NCBI RefSeq assembly: GCF_037381185.1
Contig: NZ_JARRQY010000003.1
Span: 54,191 to 118,190 of the forward strand
Length of the DNA: 64,000 nt
Direction of reading: 5' to 3'
Source: Acidihalobacter_A sp037381185
Lineage (GTDB): Bacteria; Pseudomonadota; Gammaproteobacteria; DSM-5130; Acidihalobacteraceae
Below, in pieces: positions 45,686 to 54,349 of this stretch. The translations under genes were made by a program, and so were the position numbers. The stretch's first letter is position 1. The number at the start of each line of letters is the position of its first letter. The notes beneath the pieces were generated by a model. It saw only the letters and a program-made list of their open reading frames with translations. It made no database searches and was not told the DNA's origin.

Positions 45686-46572
45686 AGCAGGTTCGCCTCC
45701 CCCGCGTTGAGGCGTCGAGCCATGCGCCGGAACAGGATCAGACCGAGGAAGGTGAACAGCAACATCACCAGGGTCAGAGCGGCGCTGAACGGCCAGTTGG
45801 GCATCGAGCTGAACTGTTGTGCGATCAGGTTGCCGAGCATCACGGAGCGGTCGCCTCCGAGCAGCTTCGGCACGATGTAGGCGCCGAACGAGGGGATCGC
45901 CACCAGGATGATGCCGGCGAGCAGGCCGGGGACGGTCTGCGGGAACACGCCGTGCCAGAATACCCGCCAGCCGTTGGCGTAGAGGTCGCGTGCGGCATCC
46001 ACCAGGCGCCAGTCGAGTTTTTCCACCGAGGCGTAGAGCGGTAGCACCATGTAGGGCAGGTAGTTGTAGATCAGGCCCATGGAGACTGCGAAGCTGCTGG
46101 GATACAGGCCCATGTGCTGCGGCAGCAGGCCAAGCGTCACCGCCAGATGCGATAGCGGTGTGCCGGGCGCGAGAATCTGCATCCAAGCGTAGGCGCGTAC
46201 CACCTGATTGGTCCACGAGGGGATGATTACCAGCATCAGCAGGCCGGCGCGCCGGCGCTCCGGAGCCCGGGCGATGAGAAAGGCCAGGGGATAGGCAAGC
46301 GCTATGGTGGCGAACGTGGCGTACAGCGCCTGCAGCAGGGAGCGGCCGATGACCTCGATGTTGCCCGGGCTCCAGCCGAGGAAGCTGTAACCGGCGACCT
46401 GGGAAAAGGCAGCCGTGGTGAACGGCAGGGTCGGTTGGCCATAGGGACTGTTGCTCATGAAAGCGAGTACGCCCATGAGCAATCCTGGCAGGAACAGGAA
46501 CAAGGTGATCCAGGTTACGCCGGGGCCGATGGAGGCGGCCAGTCCCGCAGTCTTGCGTGCGAGCGGATTCAT
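45682..46572 (-). CDS. potB: Polyamine ABC transporter permease PotB
   Basis: A 296-residue permease. The N-terminus carries GVTWITLFLFLPGLLMGVLAF, and the EAA loop is DAARDLYANGWRVFWHGVFPQTVPG. LGGDRSVMLGNLIAQQF is typical of PotB/PotH. The start ATG at 46572 is 22 bases past the potA stop. Confidence 0.9.
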   Translation of the reverse strand: MNPLARKTAGLAASIGPGVTWITLFLFLPGLLMGVLAFMSNSPYGQPTLPFTTAAFSQVAGYSFLGWSPGNIEVIGRSLLQALYATFATIALAYPLAFLIARAPERRRAGLLMLVIIPSWTNQVVRAYAWMQILAPGTPLSHLAVTLGLLPQHMGLYPSSFAVSMGLIYNYLPYMVLPLYASVEKLDWRLVDAARDLYANGWRVFWHGVFPQTVPGLLAGIILVAIPSFGAYIVPKLLGGDRSVMLGNLIAQQFSSMPNWPFSAALTLVMLLFTFLGLILFRRMARRLNAGEANLL

Positions 46573-46594
46573 GCGTCAGCGCCCCTCGGGTCGG

Positions 46595-47650
46595 TCATTC
46601 GGCGGCGAGCTGGACAACGTCGCTGGGGTGCACCTGAGCCAGTACCCGCTCCCCCTCTTCGGGAAGCGGCCGACCGTGACCCTCGTGGGCGACGATCGCG
46701 CTCATGCTCTGACCCGCGATGTCGAGCGTGTAGCGGATGCTGGAGCCGAGGTAGATGCGTTCGCGCACCGTTGCGTCGAAGTGGTTGTACTCGGGGCGTG
46801 GTTCGGGCTCGAGCTTCAGCCGTTCCGGGCGAATCATGAGTTGCGCACCGACGGCACCCTCGGAGGTCAGCAGGAGACTGCCGACGGGGGTTTCGACCTT
46901 GCGGCCGTCCGCGGACAGCACTTTCAGGCAATTGGAGAGCCCGAGGAAGTCGGCGACATAGGGCGTACGCGGCGTCTCGTAGAGTTCGGCCGGCGCGCCG
47001 ATCTGCTCGACGCGGCCCTCGTGCATGACCGCGATGCGGTCCGAGAGGGTCAGCGCCTCATGCTGATCGTGGGTGACGAGGATGAAGGTGGTGCCGAGGC
47101 GGCGCTGCGTGCGCTTGAGTTCGAGCTGAAGATCACCGCGCAGTTTCGCGTCCAGGGCGGAAAGTGGCTCGTCGAGCAGTAGGATGTCCGGCTCGTTGAC
47201 CAGGGCGCGAGCCAGGGCTACGCGCTGCTGTTGTCCGCCGGAGAGTTGTTCGGCGCGCCGTTCGGCGAGCGCGGCGATGTGCATGAATTCGAGCATTTCG
47301 GCCACGCGGCGCTGTCGTTCGGCCTTGTTCACTCGGAGCATGCGCAGGCCGAAGCCGACATTGTCCGCGACGTTGAGGTGCGGGAACAGTGCGTAGGACT
47401 GGAAAACGGTGTTGACCCGCCGGGTGTGGGCCGGCTCATGGGTCACTTCGCGATCGCCGATGTTGATATGCCCTGAATCCGGTTGTTCCAGGCCGGCGAC
47501 GATTCGCAGCAGAGTGGTCTTGCCGCAGCCGGATGGTCCGAGAAGTGTGAAGAATTCGCCTGCCTGAACGTCGAGGTCGACCCCTCGCAAAGCAGGTTGG
47601 TCGCCGTAGCTCTTGGTGATGCCGACAATCTCTAGACCTACTCGCTGCAC
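46595..47650 (-). CDS. potA: Polyamine ABC transporter ATPase PotA
   Basis: A 351-residue ABC ATPase. Walker A LLGPSGCGKTTLLR, signature LSGGQQQRVALARAL, Walker B DILLLDEPLSALD, then the C-terminal TOBE regulatory domain from about residue 275 (EGAVGAQLMIRPERL). First gene of potABCD. The long leader, about 220 bases to the predicted promoter at 47878-47906, leaves room for regulation. Confidence 0.92.
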   Translation of the reverse strand: MQRVGLEIVGITKSYGDQPALRGVDLDVQAGEFFTLLGPSGCGKTTLLRIVAGLEQPDSGHINIGDREVTHEPAHTRRVNTVFQSYALFPHLNVADNVGFGLRMLRVNKAERQRRVAEMLEFMHIAALAERRAEQLSGGQQQRVALARALVNEPDILLLDEPLSALDAKLRGDLQLELKRTQRRLGTTFILVTHDQHEALTLSDRIAVMHEGRVEQIGAPAELYETPRTPYVADFLGLSNCLKVLSADGRKVETPVGSLLLTSEGAVGAQLMIRPERLKLEPEPRPEYNHFDATVRERIYLGSSIRYTLDIAGQSMSAIVAHEGHGRPLPEEGERVLAQVHPSDVVQLAAE

Positions 47651-47868
47651 TGGTCAGCCCCCTTCTAGACCGCGGTACATGCCGTTGCAGGCAGTCGGAA
47701 CAGCCGAGGTCAGACAGTCTTGGTTCGGGCAAAGTTCCCGGTTTCTTGCATCAATGATGTCTGACTTGCCGGTGGGCGCTTCGATGCGTCGGTTTGTAGG
47801 GGAGAACCGCATGATCCCTCCTGATGGGTATTGTGATTTTCGAGGGCAGTGGTGACGGTGGCGTGTAT

Positions 47869-47906
47869 ATTTTTTTAAACATAGCAGCAGATTTTTTCAT
47901 ATACAA
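47869..47906 (-). promoter_or_regulatory. Predicted potABCD promoter overlapped by operator box B
   Basis: On the minus strand, -35-like TTGTAT (47901-47906) and -10-like TATGTT (47878-47883) are 17 bases apart. Box B, ATTTTTTTAAACA on the plus strand (47869-47881), overlaps the -10 and is identical to 38874-38886 in the aminotransferase promoter. Confidence 0.5.
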
Positions 47907-48012
47907 GAAATATGTGATTCTTATAAAAATACGAATAATTTATATTGTTTACAACTGGTTATGTTGTTGCGTCCGGTATGGTGAGGTCTCTTGAGGTGTT
48001 TTTATGATGTTT

Positions 48013-48025
48013 GAATATTAAACAT
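48013..48025. promoter_or_regulatory. Putative PuuR-like operator box A upstream of potABCD
   Basis: GAATATTAAACAT, identical to 38811-38823. It lies about 130 bases upstream of the predicted potA -10. The surrounding gap 47651-48150 is strongly AT-rich and holds no gene. Confidence 0.45.
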
Positions 48026-48150
48026 CATCGATGTTGCTGTAGAGAGGTCAGGGGAATACGTGCCGTGTATGCGGGCCTCGCTTTCCAATAATGCTAGGCG
48101 GTGTGCCGGGTTCGGCGAAGATGTTAGGGAGGCCGGTTTCGTCAGCTGAG

Positions 48151-48499
48151 GATCCGCTCGAAAACCTGCGCCGGGAATTGGCCGAATTCGCATGGGAACG
48201 TGACTGGGATTAGTTCCACGCGCCGAGGAACCTGGTCATGGTATCTCTCGGTGGCAGTCGCCGAACTGGTCGAGCACTTTCAGTGGATGGCTCCGGAAGA
48301 AAGTCGTGCGCTGAGCAGCAAAAAGCGCGCCGGTGTCAAGGAGGAACTGGCCGAGGTATTTCTGCATCTGGCAAGTATCGCGGATAAGCTGGATGTCGGT
48401 CTTTGGGATGTCGTTCGGCACAAGATTTTAATAAATAAAGAAAAATATTCTTCCGAGCGGCTCAAGTGCAAGTCGCTCAAGTACGACGAATACGAGGAC
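48151..48499 (+). pseudogene. Decayed copy of the MazG-like pyrophosphohydrolase gene
   Basis: Aligns along its whole length with the intact gene at 55972-56319. DPLENLRRELAEFA-like codons open the region, then TAG replaces the CAG after RDWD (about 48211), a one-base insertion follows at about 48240-48250, and the frame recovers at VAELVEHFQWMAPEESRAL, KRAGVKEELAEVFLHLASIADKLDV and LKYDEYED. The normal stop after YED is also lost. Three lesions together make sequencing error unlikely. The last third has drifted to AT-rich codons. Confidence 0.88.
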
Positions 48500-48608
48500 A
48501 GACGATCATTTGGTGCGGCCTGTGAGTGGTCGCGCCAAGGAACCGCGCGTTGGTTTTGACGCACTCATATCGGGCATGTTTTGGGGTTTCGCTTCGATGC
48601 AGTGCCAT

Positions 48609-48637
48609 GCCATTGCCATTGCCATTGCCATTGCCAT
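48609..48637 (+). repeat. Hexanucleotide microsatellite
   Basis: Four perfect copies of GCCATT plus GCCAT in the gap between the MazG-like pseudogene and murR. The copy number could vary by slippage. The gap 48500-48840 otherwise holds AT-rich sequence and no recognised gene. Confidence 0.85.
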
Positions 48638-48840
48638 CTGGTTCACGCAGCCCGACCCTCTCCCGAAGGCAGAGAAACGGTGCTGGCGACCGGCGTCGTT
48701 TTCGTTCCTTGCTTTACCGCAGCGTGATGGATTGAAAACTAAAAATGGTAAGTCACTAACATTTTTATGTTGAATGTTCTTTGTGAATCATTATATGTTC
48801 GGCACACATCAGCGGACGGGAATCCTGTCGAGGGATATCG

Positions 48841-49695
48841 ATGAGCGGTGATTGGACCGAAGCGATTGCGCAGCATGCGGAGGGATTTACCCGTCTGGAG
48901 AAGCGGGTTGCGGCCTATCTGATGGCCAATCCCGATGTCCTGCTGGTCGATACCAGCGCCTCGATTGCCGAGCGCGTGGGTGTAAGTCCCATGACGGTTA
49001 CGCGCTTTTTCAAGAAGCTCGGTTTCGAGAGCGCGGCGGCGGCCAAGCGCAAGGCCAAGCGGCAGGCGTTCGGTCCGGATGCGGTACGCATCGGCAGTCG
49101 CTACGCCCAGTTCCGGGAATCCAAGTCGCCGATAGATGCCGATACGCTGCTTCAGATCGGCACGGCGGCTATCAGGCGTGCCTGCGACATGCGTTCTCAG
49201 CCCGTGTGGCGCGAGATCGTCGATCACGTGGCACATGCCGATAGCGTGTATGTGACCGGCTTCCAGACCATGAGCTATCTGGCGCGCGGTTTGTCGATGC
49301 GCCTCGGCTACGTGCGTCCCAACGTGCACGAACTCGACGGTAGCGATGGCGTATACGCCAAGCTGCTTGCCGACCCTGCGTCGGCGCGCACTCTCATCCT
49401 TATCGACATCTTCCGGTACGGACGCAACGGCCCCGTGCTGGCCAAGGCGGCGCGCGAGCGCGGTGCGGACGTGATCGTGTTCTGCGACGAGTTCTGCGAT
49501 TGGGCCGCCGGCATTACCCCTTACGTGGTCGCCTTGCCGTCGACCACCACGTTGTTCTTCAGATCCGATACGGCAATTCATTTCAGCTTGTCATTACTAG
49601 AACAGGACGTCATCGATGCGTACGGCGAAAACGTGCGCAGGCAGATGGAACTGCTTTCCGAGGCGCAGGAGTTGTTCGGTCAATACACGAAGTGA
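48841..49695 (+). CDS. MurR/RpiR-family transcriptional regulator
   Basis: A 284-residue regulator: N-terminal RpiR helix-turn-helix (SASIAERVGVSPMTVTRFFK near residues 40-60) and a C-terminal SIS sugar-phosphate-binding domain (VYVTGFQTMSYLARGL, LILIDIFRYGRNG, VIVFCDEFCDWA). Relatives sense MurNAc-6-phosphate or other sugar phosphates. It starts at ATG 48841 with GAGGGA 6 bases upstream and directly precedes the ddp transporter genes, so it probably controls them, in answer to a wall-derived ligand (inference). Confidence 0.85.
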   Translation: MSGDWTEAIAQHAEGFTRLEKRVAAYLMANPDVLLVDTSASIAERVGVSPMTVTRFFKKLGFESAAAAKRKAKRQAFGPDAVRIGSRYAQFRESKSPIDADTLLQIGTAAIRRACDMRSQPVWREIVDHVAHADSVYVTGFQTMSYLARGLSMRLGYVRPNVHELDGSDGVYAKLLADPASARTLILIDIFRYGRNGPVLAKAARERGADVIVFCDEFCDWAAGITPYVVALPSTTTLFFRSDTAIHFSLSLLEQDVIDAYGENVRRQMELLSEAQELFGQYTK

Positions 49696-49761
49696 GGTCC
49701 GGCGGTTTTCGTCATGGCCGGAGCACACTGGCAACCGAAGAATCACGAAAGGAGCAGGGCA

Positions 49762-51324
49762 ATGAATAGATACACATCGGCAATAACTGGCGTCGTGTGC
49801 CTGGCGCTGGGAGCGTTGGCCAGCGCGCCGTCGTTTGCCGCCACGCCGGCCAACGTGCTGGTGATCGGCAAGGCGGCCGATCCGCAGACGCTGGATCCGG
49901 ACGTCACCATGGACAACAACGACTGGACCATCACCTATCCCGCCTACCAGCGCCTGGTGCGCTACAAGACGGTGGACGGCAAGGGCACCACCAGCGTCGT
50001 CGGCGAACTGGCCAAGTCGTGGAAGGTCTCCGCGGACAAGCTGACCTGGACGTTCAAGCTCAAGTCCGGCAACGCCTTTGCGGACGGTTCGCCGGTTGAC
50101 GCCACGGCAGTGAAGTTTTCCTTCGATCGCCTGCTCAAGCTGGGCAAGGGCCCGTCCGAGCCGTTTCAGGATCTGACCTCGGTGACGGTGGTCGGTCCGC
50201 ACACCGTGCAGTTCCACCTCAAGGAGCCGTTCGCGCCGTTTCTCTACACCCTGGCCAATGACGGCGCGGCGATCATCGATCCCAAGGTGATGTCACACCA
50301 GCGCAACGGCGATATGGCGCAGGGCTGGTTGTCCGAACACACTGCCGGCAGCGGAGCCTACCAACTGGTGAGCTGGCAGAAGGGGCAGAGTCTGATCATG
50401 GAGCCGAATCCGCACTATCACGGGCCCAAACCACACTTTTCCCGGGTCATCGTGAAGATCGTGCCGGACGCTTCCGCGCGCCGCCTGCAGCTCGTGCGCG
50501 GCGATCTGGATATCGCCGAGGGACTGCCGATCGATCAGCTCAGGGCACTGAAGAAGGACGGCAACGCGGGTGTCGTGGTGCGCGAGTATCCGAGCCTGAA
50601 GGTAACCTACCTCTACCTCAACAACAAAAAGGCGCCGCTGAACAACGTTGACGTGCGTCGCGCGATCATCGATGCAGTGGATGTCAAAGGCATCATCAAC
50701 GGCATTCTCTATGGTGAAGCGAAACCGTTGAACGGCCCGATCCCGGAGGGTATGTGGGGCTATGACTCCACCATCAAACCGGTTCCGCGCGATGTCGCCA
50801 AGGCCAAGGCGCTGCTCAAGAAGGCCGGCGTCGATCACCTGAATCTGAGCTTCGATTTCTCCGCGGCCGACTCCAACTGGCCGATCATCGCGCTGGCGGT
50901 ACAGTCCAACCTGGCGGACGCGGGCATCAAGGTGAAGCTGGAGAAATTCGCCAACGCAACCTATCGCGATCGTCTCGGCAAGGGTGATTTCGACATCGCC
51001 ATCGGCAACTGGAGCCCGGACTTCGCCGATCCCTACATGTTCATGAACTACTGGTTCGATTCCTCCAACGGCGGGCTCGCGGGCAACCGCTCGTTCTACT
51101 CGAACCCCGAGGTGGACAAGCTGGTACGCGAGGCGGCGGTGGCTGCGACACAGGCCGAGCGCATGAAGCTCTACCAGAAGGCGCAGAAGATCGTCGTCAA
51201 GGATGCCGCATACGTGTATCTGTTCCAGAAGAATTCGCAGATTGCGATGCGCAAGGACGTGAAGGGCTTCGTCTTCAATCCGATGCTCGAGCAGATCTAC
51301 AACATCGGCAGCATGTCGAAGTAG
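49762..51324 (+). CDS. ddpA: Peptide ABC transporter substrate-binding protein (DdpA-like)
   Basis: A 520-residue family-5 extracellular binding protein. Signal peptide of about 26 residues ending SFAA. The mature protein starts NVLVIGKAADPQTLDPDVTM, with LAKSWKVSADKLTWTFKLK and GTSGSGAYQL-like AGSGAYQLVSWQKGQ. The C-terminal lobe contains NWSPDFADPYMFMNYWF. Gene order with ddpX identifies it as the D-Ala-D-Ala or murein-peptide binder of a ddp-type system. The start ATG at 49762 has AAAGGAG upstream. Confidence 0.85.
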   Translation: MNRYTSAITGVVCLALGALASAPSFAATPANVLVIGKAADPQTLDPDVTMDNNDWTITYPAYQRLVRYKTVDGKGTTSVVGELAKSWKVSADKLTWTFKLKSGNAFADGSPVDATAVKFSFDRLLKLGKGPSEPFQDLTSVTVVGPHTVQFHLKEPFAPFLYTLANDGAAIIDPKVMSHQRNGDMAQGWLSEHTAGSGAYQLVSWQKGQSLIMEPNPHYHGPKPHFSRVIVKIVPDASARRLQLVRGDLDIAEGLPIDQLRALKKDGNAGVVVREYPSLKVTYLYLNNKKAPLNNVDVRRAIIDAVDVKGIINGILYGEAKPLNGPIPEGMWGYDSTIKPVPRDVAKAKALLKKAGVDHLNLSFDFSAADSNWPIIALAVQSNLADAGIKVKLEKFANATYRDRLGKGDFDIAIGNWSPDFADPYMFMNYWFDSSNGGLAGNRSFYSNPEVDKLVREAAVAATQAERMKLYQKAQKIVVKDAAYVYLFQKNSQIAMRKDVKGFVFNPMLEQIYNIGSMSK

Positions 51325-51347
51325 AGCTTGGGGCTATCTTCATCCGG

Positions 51348-51373
51348 ACGGGAGGCGGGCTACCGCCTCCCGT
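51348..51373 (+). terminator. Intercistronic hairpin between ddpA and ddpB
   Basis: An 11-base perfect stem (ACGGGAGGCGG with CCGCCTCCCGT) with a 4-base loop, 24 bases after the binding-protein gene. No T run follows. Such hairpins often protect the upstream mRNA or partly stop transcription so that the binding protein is made in excess over the permeases. Confidence 0.65.
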
Positions 51374-51426
51374 GCTCCCTGCACCGGGCTCTGTGTCCGG
51401 GATAACTTCTTGCCAGCGGGACAGTC

Positions 51427-52443
51427 ATGGCATTCCTGAATATCGTTCGACGGCGCCTGGGCTTCCTCGTGCTTGTGGTGTTCGGCGTCTCGGTCGTCAC
51501 CTTCGTGATCTCGCATATGATCCCGGGTGATCCGGCGCGTCTCATCGCCGGGCCACACGCTTCCAATGCGGTGGTCGCCAACATTCGCCACCAGCTCGGC
51601 CTGGATCTGCCGCTGTGGCAGCAGTATCTACACTATGCGAACGACCTGTTGCACGGCAACCTGGGCGTGTCGATCCGCACCGGTCGTCCCGTCGCGCAGG
51701 ACATCGCGACCTTCTTGCCCGCTACGCTGGAACTCGTCGTCGTGGCGTTGCTGTTTGCCGTGCTTGCCGGCGTGCCGCTGGGCGTGGCCTCCGCGGTGTG
51801 GCGCGACCGCCCCATCGACCACGTTTCCCGCGCACTGGCCGTCACCGGCATTTCCGCGCCGGCGTTCTGGCTCGGTCTCATTCTCATCGCGGTGTTCTAC
51901 GGCCAGCTCGGCTGGTTTCCCGGAGGCGGGCGTATCAGTTCGATCCTGGTGCCGCCTCCGCGGATCACCGGTTTCTATCTCGTCGACTCGCTGCTCGAGG
52001 GCAACTGGGCTGATTTCGTCAGCAGTGCGCGGCACATCGCGTTGCCGGCGATCACGCTGGGTTTCGTGAATATCGGCATCATCGCGCGGCAGATTCGCTC
52101 GGCCATGCTCGACCAGCTGCAGGAGGACTACGTACGCACGGCGCGCGCGAGCGGCCTGTCGCGTGCGCGCGTCATCCTCGGTCATGCGCTGCCCAACGCG
52201 CTGATTCCTTCGGTCACCGTTCTGGGGCTCACCTTCGGCGACCTGCTCTACGGTGCGGTGCTCACCGAAACGATTTTCGCCTGGCCCGGCATGGGCGACT
52301 ATGTCGTCGCCTCGATCCAGGCGCTCGACTTCCCGGCGGTCATGGGCTTTACCATCGTGGTGTCCTTCGCCTACGTGCTGGTCAATCTAGCGGTCGATCT
52401 GGCCTATCTGGCGCTCGACCCGCGCATCACGGAGGTGGGCTGA
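51427..52443 (+). CDS. ddpB: Peptide ABC transporter permease (DdpB/DppB-like)
   Basis: A 338-residue permease. The N-terminus FLNIVRRRLGFLVLVVFGVSVVTF and SHMIPGDPARLIAG are classic for DppB. The EAA loop region is YVRTARASGLSRARVILGHALPNALIP. About six membrane segments. Its stop overlaps the ddpC start by one base. Confidence 0.88.
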   Translation: MAFLNIVRRRLGFLVLVVFGVSVVTFVISHMIPGDPARLIAGPHASNAVVANIRHQLGLDLPLWQQYLHYANDLLHGNLGVSIRTGRPVAQDIATFLPATLELVVVALLFAVLAGVPLGVASAVWRDRPIDHVSRALAVTGISAPAFWLGLILIAVFYGQLGWFPGGGRISSILVPPPRITGFYLVDSLLEGNWADFVSSARHIALPAITLGFVNIGIIARQIRSAMLDQLQEDYVRTARASGLSRARVILGHALPNALIPSVTVLGLTFGDLLYGAVLTETIFAWPGMGDYVVASIQALDFPAVMGFTIVVSFAYVLVNLAVDLAYLALDPRITEVG

Positions 52444-53327
52444 TGGCCGCCGTCGAATCGCTGTCAAACCCCCGTGCGCGCCTGCGTCTCGACTGGGGCT
52501 ACCTGGCCTACCGTCTGCGGCGCAGCCCGTTGACCGTGGTCGGTCTATTGATGATCGTCGGCGTGCTGCTCGCGGTGTTCATCGTGCCTCTGTTCCTCAG
52601 TATCAATCCGGACAAGATCGACCTGGCCGCACGCCTGGCGGCACCTTCCTGGCAGCATTGGTTCGGCACCGACGAGGTCGGGCGCGATATCTTTACGCGC
52701 GTGCTCTACGGCGGGCGCATTTCGATCGGCGTCGGGTTTTTCGTGGTTTTCGTTTCGGCAGGATCGGGCGTGATCATCGGCGCCCTGGCCGGCGTCATCG
52801 GCCGCTGGGTGGATACGGTGGTGATGCGGATCATGGACGTGATCATGTCCGTGCCCTCGCTGGTGCTGACGCTGGCGCTGGCCGCCGCACTCGGCCCGAG
52901 TCTGTGGAACGCCATGCTGGCGATCGCGCTGGTGCGCATCCCGGCCTACGTACGCCTGGTGCGCGGGCAGACCCTGACGCTGCGTGAAAGCGGCTATGTG
53001 AAGGCCGCGCGCGTATTCGGCGCCAACCCTTGGCAGCTGATGCGTTGGCACATCGCCGCCAACGCGTTGCCGCCGATCATCGTGCAGGCGACGCTGGACG
53101 TCGGTAACGCCATCCTGATGGCCTCGGCGCTGAGCTTCATCGGACTCGGAGCGCAGCCGCCGACCGCTGAGTGGGGCGCGATGGTGGCCACCGGGCGCAA
53201 CTACATTCTGGACCAGTGGTGGTATTCGGGCTTCCCCGGCGCAGCGATTTTGTTCACTGCTGTGGCGTTCAACTTCCTCGGCGATGGTCTGCGCGACCTC
53301 ATCGATCCGAAACAGAAGGTGCGCTGA
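52443..53327 (+). CDS. ddpC: Peptide ABC transporter permease (DdpC/DppC-like)
   Basis: A 294-residue permease with the DppC layout: an N-terminal segment TVVGLLMIVGVLLAVFIVPL, WFGTDEVGRDIFTRVLYGGR, then the EAA loop YVKAARVFGANPWQLMRWHIAANALP and WGAMVATGRNYI. Its ATG overlaps the ddpB stop (TGATG), so the two are translationally coupled. The ATPase gene starts 2 bases after its stop. Confidence 0.88.
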   Translation: MAAVESLSNPRARLRLDWGYLAYRLRRSPLTVVGLLMIVGVLLAVFIVPLFLSINPDKIDLAARLAAPSWQHWFGTDEVGRDIFTRVLYGGRISIGVGFFVVFVSAGSGVIIGALAGVIGRWVDTVVMRIMDVIMSVPSLVLTLALAAALGPSLWNAMLAIALVRIPAYVRLVRGQTLTLRESGYVKAARVFGANPWQLMRWHIAANALPPIIVQATLDVGNAILMASALSFIGLGAQPPTAEWGAMVATGRNYILDQWWYSGFPGAAILFTAVAFNFLGDGLRDLIDPKQKVR

Positions 53328-53329
53328 AG

Positions 53330-54349
53330 ATGACAGTTATGGGCCGAACGGCGGAGGTGGCAGACGAGGCGCTGCTGGACATCCGCGAGCTGAGTATCGA
53401 ATTTCCCGTCTACGGCGGTGCGGTGCGTGCACTGGACGGCGTCAGCCTGGAAGTGAGGCGTGGCGAAATCGTTGGCGTGGTCGGCGAATCCGGCTGCGGC
53501 AAGTCGGTCACCTCGCTGCTGGCGCTGGGCTTGCTGCCCAGGGATGGTTTCCGTGTGCGCGCCGGCGCGATCGGTCTGCTCGGTACCGATGTCCTGACGG
53601 CATCCGAGCGCGAACTGGGCGAGCTGCGCGGCAGCCGTGCTGCGATGATCTTCCAGGAGCCGCTGACCGCGCTCAACCCGACGCGCCGCGTCGGCGCGCA
53701 GATGATCGAGGTGATCCGTCGCCATCAGCCGCTCGGTAAGGCCGCCGCACGCGATCTGGCGGTCCGTGCCCTGGGCGAGATGCGCATCGCGGACGCCGCC
53801 GAGGTGATGCGGTGCTATCCGTTCGAGCTGTCCGGTGGCATGCGCCAGCGCGTGCTGATTGCACTGGCTTTCTCGGGCGACCCCGCGATCCTGATTGCCG
53901 ACGAGCCGACCACTGCGCTCGATGTGACGGTACAGCGCCAGGTGCTTACGCTGCTGCGCGAACGCGCACGCCGCTCGCATACGGCCGTCATGCTCATCAC
54001 GCACGATATGGGCGTGGTGTCGCAGTACACCGACCGCGTCTACGTCATGTACGCCGGGCGGGTCGTCGAGGCGGGGAGCACGCGGGATGTGTTGTCCGCG
54101 CCGGCGCATCCCTACACGCGCGCGCTGCTCAACGGCTTGCCCGAGGGCGCGCCGCCCAAGGCGCCGCTGCGCGCCATACCGGGCAGCGTGCCCGATCTGC
54201 GTGCGCCGCCGGCGGGCTGTGCCTTTGCGCCGCGCTGCGAGCATGCGGCCGCGCGCTGTGGTGAACGCCCGCCTATGTTCACGCGGACGGGCGCCGCAGG
54301 GCACACGGCCGCCTGCTGGCTTGAACACATGGAGGGGAAGTCCGTATGA
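53330..54349 (+). CDS. ddpD: Peptide ABC transporter ATPase (DdpD/DppD-like)
   Basis: A 339-residue ABC ATPase. Walker A is VVGESGCGKSVTSLLAL, the signature is LSGGMRQRVLIALAF, Walker B is ILIADEPTTALD. The C-terminal oligopeptide-type region has the Cys-rich GCAFAPRCEHAAARCGERPP found in DppD/OppD proteins. The start ATG at 53330 is used; the ATG at 53339 is possible. The stop overlaps ddpF by 4 bases. Confidence 0.88.
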   Translation: MTVMGRTAEVADEALLDIRELSIEFPVYGGAVRALDGVSLEVRRGEIVGVVGESGCGKSVTSLLALGLLPRDGFRVRAGAIGLLGTDVLTASERELGELRGSRAAMIFQEPLTALNPTRRVGAQMIEVIRRHQPLGKAAARDLAVRALGEMRIADAAEVMRCYPFELSGGMRQRVLIALAFSGDPAILIADEPTTALDVTVQRQVLTLLRERARRSHTAVMLITHDMGVVSQYTDRVYVMYAGRVVEAGSTRDVLSAPAHPYTRALLNGLPEGAPPKAPLRAIPGSVPDLRAPPAGCAFAPRCEHAAARCGERPPMFTRTGAAGHTAACWLEHMEGKSV

